Positions 5,187 to 9,717 of a stretch of 9,717 bases of DNA are shown here, one piece after another; the stretch's first letter is position 1, and every line of letters begins with the position of its first letter. This DNA is from Desulfobacterales bacterium (GTDB lineage: Bacteria > Desulfobacterota > Desulfobacteria > Desulfobacterales > SpSt-501). The notes beneath the pieces were generated by a model. It saw only the letters and a program-made list of their open reading frames with translations, ran no database searches and was not told the DNA's origin. Position numbers and translations under genes: made by a program. The stretch covers positions 1 through 9,717 of the forward strand of contig JALOOS010000036.1 of assembly GCA_025454275.1 (NCBI GenBank), written 5' to 3'.

Positions 5187-6621
5187 AAAGTTCCTTGCGC
5201 TTGTTGGACGGCAGCACCCGCATCATTTCACGGTACTTGGCCACGGTGCGCCGGGCGATGTTGATGTTGTCCTGCTTGAGCAGCCGGGCGATCTTGTCGT
5301 CGCTGTGGGGGTGCCGGGGGTCCTCGTCGGCGATGATCCGGCGGATCTTCTCCATCACGCTGGCCGAGGCGATCGCTCCGCCCTCGTCGCGCTGGATGGA
5401 GCTGTTGAAGAAGTACTTGAGCTCGAAGATTCCCTGCGGGGTGTGCGCGTACTTGTTGGTGGTGACCCGGCTGATGGTGGACTCGTGCATGCCGATGTCC
5501 TGGGCCACGTCCCGCAGGACCATCGGCTTCATGTGGGCGATCCCCTTCTCGAAGAACTCCCGCTGGAAGCGCAGGATGCTCTCCATGACGCGGTAGATGG
5601 TCTTCTGTCGCTGGTGGATGCTCTTGATCAGCCAGGCCGCCGAGCGCATCTTGTCCTGGATGTAGGTCTGGGCGTCGCTCGGCAGGCGCCGGCCGCGGCC
5701 GATCGGCCGCTTGAAGAGCGAGTTCACGCGCAGCTTGGGCAGGCCGTCGTCGTTCAGAACGATGACGAACTCATTGTCGACCTTGTGCACGTAGATGTCC
5801 GGAATGATGTATTGAGGAGGCTCCTCGCTGAACTGCCGTCCGGGGCGCGGCTCCATGTTCCGGATGACGCCGACGGCAGAGACCACCTCCTCGATGCTGA
5901 CCTTGAGGGCTTTGCAGATGGCCTTGTAGTTCTTCTTCTCCAGGTGAGGCAGGTGGTCGGAGATGATCTGCGTGACGACGGTGCCGTCGAACCCCAGGTA
6001 GCGTGCCTGGATCAGCAGGCACTCGCGCAGGTCCCGGGCGCAGACGCCCACCGGGTCGAAGGTCTGCAGCAGCGCCAGCACCCGCTCCAGGTGGTCGAGG
6101 GGCATCTGGTTCTTGGCGGCGATCTCCTCGAGCGGAGCCACCAGATAGCCGTCCCGGTTGAGGTTGCCGATGATCTGGCTGGCGGCGGCTTCGTCCTCGA
6201 GGGCGGGTTTGGTCATCAGGAATTGCCAGAGCAGGTGGTCGTTCAGCGATTCCTTGCGCGTCACGAAGGCTTCGTATTTCGGTCCCTCGCGTTCCTCCGA
6301 CTCGTGCGATACCCGCGACGGCGGGGTGCTGAAGTCCTCCATGAAGCCCGTCCAGTCGATCTCGTCGTGGATCTTCTCCTGGATGGTGACCTCCTGGGTG
6401 GGGGAGATCTCCGCCGGCGGGGGGTCGGGGGCCTCGCTCAACTGCTCGTCCGCCCCGGTCTCGGGGACCTCTTCCAGGACGGGGTTCTCCTCGAGCTCGC
6501 GGCGGATGGTGTCCATGAGCTCCAGGCGCGAGAGCTGCAGGAGCTTGATCGCCATCTGCAGCTGCGGGGTCATGATCAGCTGCTGGGTCAGTTTCAGTTG
6601 TTGTCGCAGTTCCAGGGCCAT
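5185..6621 (-). CDS. rpoN: RNA polymerase sigma-54 factor RpoN
   Basis: Sigma-54 directs RNA polymerase to -24/-12 promoters that need AAA+ activators, governing nitrogen, motility and other regulons. The 478-residue protein is full length. Region I is glutamine/leucine rich (LRQQLKLTQQLIMTPQLQMA, about 5-24). An acidic, proline-rich region II spans about 45-115, the core-binding domain covers about 120-260, and the helix-turn-helix is around 367-392 (VAQDIGMHESTISRVTTNKY). The diagnostic RpoN box ARRTVAKYR is at 456-464. The start ATG lies one base after the lptB stop and has no clear Shine-Dalgarno sequence, so re-initiation after lptB is likely. I saw no convincing sigma-54 promoter in the window, so there is no sign of autoregulation. 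Confidence 0.98.
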   Translation of the reverse strand: MALELRQQLKLTQQLIMTPQLQMAIKLLQLSRLELMDTIRRELEENPVLEEVPETGADEQLSEAPDPPPAEISPTQEVTIQEKIHDEIDWTGFMEDFSTPPSRVSHESEEREGPKYEAFVTRKESLNDHLLWQFLMTKPALEDEAAASQIIGNLNRDGYLVAPLEEIAAKNQMPLDHLERVLALLQTFDPVGVCARDLRECLLIQARYLGFDGTVVTQIISDHLPHLEKKNYKAICKALKVSIEEVVSAVGVIRNMEPRPGRQFSEEPPQYIIPDIYVHKVDNEFVIVLNDDGLPKLRVNSLFKRPIGRGRRLPSDAQTYIQDKMRSAAWLIKSIHQRQKTIYRVMESILRFQREFFEKGIAHMKPMVLRDVAQDIGMHESTISRVTTNKYAHTPQGIFELKYFFNSSIQRDEGGAIASASVMEKIRRIIADEDPRHPHSDDKIARLLKQDNINIARRTVAKYREMMRVLPSNKRKEL

Positions 6622-6622
6622 A

Positions 6623-7345
6623 TTACAGCTTGAAGTTTTCTCCGAGATACGATCGGCACACCGCTTCGCTTTGCACGATCGAAGCGGGCGGCCCGGATTC
6701 GATGACGCGGCCGTCCACCATTATAAAAGCCCGATCGCACACGCACAAGGTTTCACGCACGTTGTGGTCGGATACTAGTATTCCGATCCCCCGCCGGCGC
6801 AGGTGGTCGATGATGCTCTTGATGTCGGCGACGGCCAGCGGGTCGATCCCGGCAAAGGGCTCATCCAGCAGGATGAAGGCCGGTCCGGTCGCGAGCGCCC
6901 GGGCGATCTCAAGCCGCCGGCGCTCGCCGCCGGAGAGCACGTTCGCCTTCTGTCCCGCGAGGTGGCCGATGCCCAGCTCTTCGAGCAGCTCCTGCGCCCG
7001 GCGGTCACGCTCCGCCCGCGCCAGGGGCTGCAGCTCCAGAACCGCCATCACATTCTGGCGGACGGTCAGCCGGCGGAACACCGAGTTTTCCTGGGGTAGA
7101 TATCCGACGCCGGATTGGGCGCGCATATGCATAGGATATCCGGTGATATCGCGAGCGTCAAGGAATATACGCCCCTCATCCGGTCTTATCAGGCCGATAA
7201 TCATATAAAAGGTGGTGGTCTTGCCGGCGCCGTTCGGCCCCAGAAGCCCCACCACCTCGCCGCTTCCAACCGTGAGGCTGACCCCGTTGACCACCCGGCG
7301 GCCCTTGTAGGACTTGAACAGATCCGATGCCTGCAGGGTGCTCAT
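6623..7345 (-). CDS. lptB: LPS export ABC transporter ATP-binding protein LptB
   Basis: LptB is the cytoplasmic ATPase of the LptB2FGC complex that extracts lipopolysaccharide from the inner membrane and pushes it along the periplasmic bridge. The 240-residue product shows Walker A GPNGAGKTT (36-44), the Q-loop GYLPQENSVFRRLTV, the ABC signature LSGGERRR (137-144), Walker B FILLDEPFAGIDP and the switch histidine in SDHNVRET (His194). FYMIIGLI and YKGRRVV are typical of LptB over other ABC ATPases. I chose the ATG at 7345 because MSTLQASDLFKSYKGRRVV aligns with the E. coli N-terminus; a GTG at 7351 is also in frame. It is preceded by a good promoter and by the LptC-A fusion gene. The permease genes lptF and lptG are not in the window. 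Confidence 0.97.
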   Translation of the reverse strand: MSTLQASDLFKSYKGRRVVNGVSLTVGSGEVVGLLGPNGAGKTTTFYMIIGLIRPDEGRIFLDARDITGYPMHMRAQSGVGYLPQENSVFRRLTVRQNVMAVLELQPLARAERDRRAQELLEELGIGHLAGQKANVLSGGERRRLEIARALATGPAFILLDEPFAGIDPLAVADIKSIIDHLRRRGIGILVSDHNVRETLCVCDRAFIMVDGRVIESGPPASIVQSEAVCRSYLGENFKL

Positions 7346-7383
7346 GCGCACGGCCGCCCGGTTTTCCGATTATCCATCGAAGA

Positions 7384-7412
7384 ATTGTAGGGGCTTTGCC
7401 GCGAAAAAGCAA
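7384..7412 (-). promoter_or_regulatory. Predicted sigma-70 promoter of the lptB-rpoN-hpf operon
   Basis: On the minus strand, TTGCTT (7407-7412) is followed after exactly 17 bases by TACAAT (7384-7389), a 5/6 match to the -10 consensus. The -35 is weaker (first three bases match). The expected transcription start is near 7377, about 32 bases before the lptB ATG. It would allow lptB and everything downstream to be expressed apart from the LptC-A fusion gene. Confidence 0.6.
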
Positions 7413-7435
7413 CCTCTGTGTCGGAGCGGTGGGAT

Positions 7436-7449
7436 GGGCGAAACCGCCC
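7436..7449 (-). other. Small GC hairpin after the LptC-A stop codon
   Basis: GGGCG (7436-7440) and CGCCC (7445-7449) form a 5-bp stem with a 4-base loop, 11 bases after the stop codon of the LptC-A fusion gene. It has no following T run, so it is at best a weak pause or processing signal ahead of the lptB promoter. Confidence 0.3.
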
Positions 7450-7460
7450 GTGCCCGCCCG

Positions 7461-8504
7461 TCATGGCCGAGAGGCGGGTGCGCTCCACCGCACGGACACC
7501 CGGCCGGCCGTCCCGTTCCCGGCTTTCATGTGGCCGGTGCGCGGTGAGATGACGACCCGCTCGGCGCGGACGACGGCGGAGGCGCTTTTCACCGCCGCCG
7601 GGCGACCGGTGAGGGTCAGGGTCTCGGCGGCCGGGTCATAGGTTGCCTCGGCGGCCTCGGCGGTGAGGTCCCGGGCGGCTACCGTCACATTCCCGCGTGC
7701 GACGACCCGCTCCAGGGTGACTTCCTCCCCTGTTCCGGCCGCCGCTCCGGCATCTCCGGCCGGCCGGATGTAGTGCACCGTCAGCGTATCCGCCGTGGTG
7801 GTGGTCGATTTCTGGTCGAGGCGGACGCGGCCGCTGAATTCGGCCCAGTCCCCATCCATGTCGACCCGCAACCGGTCGGATGCGATCTGCAGCGGCTCCC
7901 GGTCCGCACCGGCTGCAAGCCGTCCCGCAACCGCGCCGGCAAGTGTCATCCGGTTCCCCGGCAGGTCGACCGCCCCGGTATCGGCGGTGATCTCCCCGCG
8001 CTCGCCGGTGATGGCGACCGGCCGGTCGGAGGCGATCATCCGTTCGGCATGGGTGTAACGCACCCGTTCCGTCCGGGCCCGGTAGCGCTCGTTCCAGATC
8101 ACCACGTCGTCCTCGGCCTCCATGTCGTGGCGCTCGGTGGCGACGCGGCCCTTGGCGGCCGAAAGAAAGAAGCTCTGACCCTCCCCGCGGAAAAAGGTGA
8201 CGCGGGGTTCGGTCAGAAGGAACGCTTTCTCCGCCTGCAGGAACACCGCCGTGCGGGCGTTCAGGAGCCATTCGGTGACCCCGTCGCGGGCGGCGGTCTG
8301 CTGGAGCCCGTCGATCACAAGGGCGCCGGTGTCTCCGCCCGCAGCCGGCACCGCCGCCGGAGGGGCCGCCAACCGCCGCACGCCGAGCACCACCAGCGCC
8401 GTCGTTCCGAGAGCGATCGCCAGCAGGATGGATCCGATCACGAACAGGCGTTTGTTGCGGCTCGCCCGAAAGGGAGCCGCCGGCATGAGCGTATCTTGTC
8501 GCAT
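7461..8504 (-). CDS. Fused LptC-LptA-like lipopolysaccharide transport protein
   Basis: The 347-residue product has a basic N-terminus, one membrane anchor (about 20-42), an LptC-like periplasmic domain (about 60-195) and an LptA/OstA-like domain (about 205-330). The LptC part shows the repeating beta pattern LTEPRVTFFRGEG, SAAKGRVATERHDMEAEDDVVI, RYRARTERVRYTHAERMIASD (each shown here within the family spacing) and PVAITGERGEITAD. The second part restarts the jellyroll with PLQIASDRLRVD, AEFSGRVRLDQKS, ADTLTVHY, VVARGNVTVAARDL, AEATYDPAAETLTLTGRP and RAERVVISPRTG, as in LptA. LptC normally recruits LptA to LptB2FG; here both appear to be one chain tethered to the inner membrane. The gene sits directly before lptB, where separate lptC and lptA usually lie, and no other lptA is in the window. 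ATG at 8504 lacks a clear ribosome site; ATG at 8486 is an alternative. Domain calls rest on motif pattern, without a profile search. Confidence 0.85.
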   Translation of the reverse strand: MRQDTLMPAAPFRASRNKRLFVIGSILLAIALGTTALVVLGVRRLAAPPAAVPAAGGDTGALVIDGLQQTAARDGVTEWLLNARTAVFLQAEKAFLLTEPRVTFFRGEGQSFFLSAAKGRVATERHDMEAEDDVVIWNERYRARTERVRYTHAERMIASDRPVAITGERGEITADTGAVDLPGNRMTLAGAVAGRLAAGADREPLQIASDRLRVDMDGDWAEFSGRVRLDQKSTTTTADTLTVHYIRPAGDAGAAAGTGEEVTLERVVARGNVTVAARDLTAEAAEATYDPAAETLTLTGRPAAVKSASAVVRAERVVISPRTGHMKAGNGTAGRVSVRWSAPASRP

Positions 8505-8664
8505 GTGAAAATGTCCGTTTCCTGACCTCGCCCTGAATCTCTTGCCGGTGGTCCCGTTCGCCGCACGCGTCGGCGGCGACTGCGCCTCCGCCTGCCGGGA
8601 GGATAACGATCCGTCCGTTTGAGCCCCCTCCCGCCGGTCGGAGGCGCGCGCGGACCCTGGGGGT

Positions 8665-8693
8665 CACCTAACCAGCGGCTGCGGGAATGTCAA
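8665..8693 (-). promoter_or_regulatory. Candidate promoter for the LptC-A gene
   Basis: A perfect -35 TTGACA (8688-8693, minus strand) is followed after 17 bases by TAGGTG (8665-8670), which keeps only the first two bases of the -10 consensus. Such weak -10 elements are common in GC-rich genomes. The start would be near 8658, leaving a leader of about 150 bases before the ATG at 8504. Confidence 0.4.
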
Positions 8694-8718
8694 GCCGGCC
8701 ACGCTCAGGTCGTCCTAC

Positions 8719-8730
8719 TCCCGTACGGGA
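8719..8730. repeat. Perfect 12-bp palindrome TCCCGTACGGGA
   Basis: This uninterrupted palindrome lies about 25 bases upstream of the candidate -35 of the lpt promoter and about 65 bases upstream of the candidate plus-strand promoter. The position would suit a dimeric regulator acting in both directions, but no regulator is known from the sequence. Confidence 0.35.
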
Positions 8731-8793
8731 TCCATCTGCCGCGGAGTGAGGGCCGGCCGCGGGGCAAGGGGCGGAATACGGCGCTCGATCCAG

Positions 8794-8820
8794 TTGACTT
8801 AAGCAGGATGAATTGATAAG
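8794..8820 (+). promoter_or_regulatory. Candidate promoter for the M23-type gene
   Basis: TTGACT (8794-8799, 5/6 match to -35) lies in an AT-rich patch. The best -10 candidates are GATAAG (8815-8820, spacing 15) or TAAGCA (8817-8822, spacing 17); neither is strong. The location, about 90 bases before the ATG at 8911 and in the only AT-rich stretch of the region, supports a promoter here. Confidence 0.4.
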
Positions 8821-8895
8821 CAAATCTGATTTCATTCAGACACCTGCGTTGAGCCGGGCGGCCGTTGCATCGAGGAGCGCCGACCCGGGAAGTGG

Positions 8896-8901
8896 AAAGG
8901 A
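8896..8901 (+). promoter_or_regulatory. Ribosome binding site of the M23-type gene
   Basis: AAAGGA lies 9 bases before the ATG at 8911 and supports this start for the plus-strand gene. Confidence 0.6.
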
Positions 8902-8910
8902 CCATTTTCA

Positions 8911-9717
8911 ATGGAAACCCCTCGGCGGATTCGCTCCAGCTGGCCGCTCGGCCTCGGCGTGCTGCTGGTGGCGGGCCTGGCGGCGGCGCTGCTCTGGTTT
9001 GCCGCCGGGCGGATGGAAGGCGAGGGGCCCGTGCTCGCCCTGGAGGCGGCCGCGCCGCTGCCCATCGGAAAATCAAGCGAACTCTCCCTGGTGATCGAGG
9101 ACGCCCAAAGCGGCTTAAGGTCCCTGAAGGCCGCCTTGAACAAGGACGGCAAGGAGTTCTCACTGGCGGCGGTCGACTTTCCCGCCGCCGGGTTTCTCGG
9201 CACGCAAGGGCCGCGCCGCGAGACGATTAGACTCGCCATCGAACCGGCCGCGCTGGGAGTAACCGACGGGCCGGCGACGCTCACCTTCTCCATTCGGGAC
9301 CGTTCCTGGCGCAACTGGGGGCACGGCAATGTGACCCGGATCGAAAAGGAGGTGATCGTCGACACTCGCCCCCCGGTGATCGAGACCTTCACCCAACAGA
9401 ACTACCTCAACCTGGGCGGGGCGGGGGTCGCCGTCTACCGGCTCTCCGAAGCCTGCCCCGTGAGCGGCGTGCGCGTGGGCGACACCCTCTACCCGGGAAT
9501 GAGCGGCTTCTATACCGACCGATCCGTTCACATCGCCTTCTTCGCCATCGCTCATGACCTGCCGGCCGGCGCCGCGATCGTGCTGGAAGCGACGGATGCG
9601 GCCGGAAACGCCGCCCGGGTGCGGTTCCCCCACCAGTTGCGCCGCAAAACGTTCAAAAAGGACCGGCTTGCGGTCAGCGACGGCTTCATCCAGCAGATCC
9701 TCCCCGGGCTGCAGCAC
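8911..9717 (+). CDS. Probable M23-family metallopeptidase, N-terminal part (cut by window end)
   Basis: An open frame of 269 codons runs without a stop to the last base, so the gene is incomplete. The product starts METPRRIRSSW, has a membrane anchor or uncleaved signal (about 11-31, LGLGVLLVAGLAAALLWFAA), and continues as an extracytoplasmic beta-rich region. Notable segments are FSIRDRSWRNWGHGN, the motif VIVDTRPPVIE, LNLGGAGVAVYRLSE, VLEATDAAGNAARVRFP and, near the edge, KKDRLAVSDGFIQQILP. This arrangement resembles the N-terminal region of deltaproteobacterial M23 peptidoglycan endopeptidases, whose zinc-binding catalytic domain would lie beyond position 9717. The HxxxD and HxH zinc motifs therefore cannot be checked here. 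It is transcribed away from the lpt operon, and both concern the envelope. The M23 assignment is from memory of the family. Confidence 0.8.
   Translation, partial: METPRRIRSSWPLGLGVLLVAGLAAALLWFAAGRMEGEGPVLALEAAAPLPIGKSSELSLVIEDAQSGLRSLKAALNKDGKEFSLAAVDFPAAGFLGTQGPRRETIRLAIEPAALGVTDGPATLTFSIRDRSWRNWGHGNVTRIEKEVIVDTRPPVIETFTQQNYLNLGGAGVAVYRLSEACPVSGVRVGDTLYPGMSGFYTDRSVHIAFFAIAHDLPAGAAIVLEATDAAGNAARVRFPHQLRRKTFKKDRLAVSDGFIQQILPGLQH

Larger units (their letters stand above)
8505..8910. promoter_or_regulatory. Divergent non-coding control region between the lpt operon and the M23 gene
   Basis: About 400 bases separate the two divergent start codons. I find no credible gene here; open frames in it lack family motifs and continue into the antisense of neighbours. 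It contains one candidate promoter per direction, a 12-bp palindrome, a 5-bp-stem hairpin GACCC-TGG-GGGTC (8653-8665), and two CCTCC/GGAGG inverted repeats (8585-8602 and 8627-8644) in what would be the lpt leader. The stretch 8794-8840 is clearly AT-rich against the GC-rich background. Confidence 0.6.

Noticed and set aside
5164..6633. Long plus-strand open frame (489 codons) opposite rpoN
   Set aside because: It mirrors rpoN exactly, with repetitive Leu/Val/Asp-rich sequence caused by codon bias; no ribosome site or domain is visible.
7636..8667. Second minus-strand frame (343 codons) overlapping the LptC-A gene
   Set aside because: It is Arg/Gly/Pro-rich out-of-frame sequence typical of a shadow; the 7461-8504 frame carries the membrane anchor and the family pattern.
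8619..8816. Small plus-strand frame of 65 codons in the divergent region
   Set aside because: It has no ribosome site, overlaps the candidate promoters, and its residue composition gives no sign of a protein.
9160..9717. Minus-strand frame at the right edge
   Set aside because: It is opposite the plus-strand M23-type gene, which has a ribosome site, a membrane anchor and family-like segments.

Overview
The window reads as one long, densely packed minus-strand operon from a Gram-negative, high-GC bacterium, followed at the right edge by one divergent plus-strand gene that runs off the end. The gene content points to a deltaproteobacterium in the broad sense (Desulfobacterota). The main signs are the order lptB-rpoN-long hpf-ptsN-rapZ-mannose-type EIIA, a hibernation factor of the long form, and an M23-type envelope protein whose N-terminal module resembles those of that group. 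The assignment is inferred from gene order and sequence style and has not been confirmed by a database search.

Reading the minus strand from its promoter side (right to left): (1) 8504-7461 is an envelope gene that looks like a natural fusion of LptC (membrane-anchored) and LptA/OstA (periplasmic bridge). (2) After a 115-base spacer with a good sigma-70-type promoter come lptB (LPS-export ATPase), rpoN (sigma-54), hpf (long ribosome hibernation factor), ptsN (EIIA-Ntr), rapZ, a single-domain mannose-family EIIA, rimI, gap, tpiA, secG and finally tRNA-Leu(GAG). Most junctions are very tight: lptB/rpoN are 1 base apart, ptsN/rapZ overlap by about 20 bases, and EIIA/rimI and rimI/gap overlap by 4 bases (ATGA). 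The clearest internal break is a GC-rich hairpin between gap and tpiA.

Together the genes join three themes: LPS transport (LptC-A fusion, LptB), global regulation (sigma-54, ribosome hibernation, EIIA-Ntr, RapZ, EIIA-Man), and central metabolism or protein biogenesis (GAPDH, triosephosphate isomerase, SecG, RimI, a leucine tRNA). The nitrogen-PTS part is incomplete here: there is no enzyme I, HPr/NPr or HPr kinase, and no EIIB/C/D to accompany the mannose-type EIIA.

Region 8505-8910 is a non-coding divergent control region. It contains a candidate promoter for each direction, a perfect 12-bp palindrome and a striking AT-rich patch. The plus-strand gene from 8911 is the N-terminal part of a probable membrane-anchored M23-family cell-wall peptidase. 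I saw no mobile element, CRISPR array or clear sign of recent transfer. The region looks like core genome, and its most notable point is the LptC-LptA fusion.
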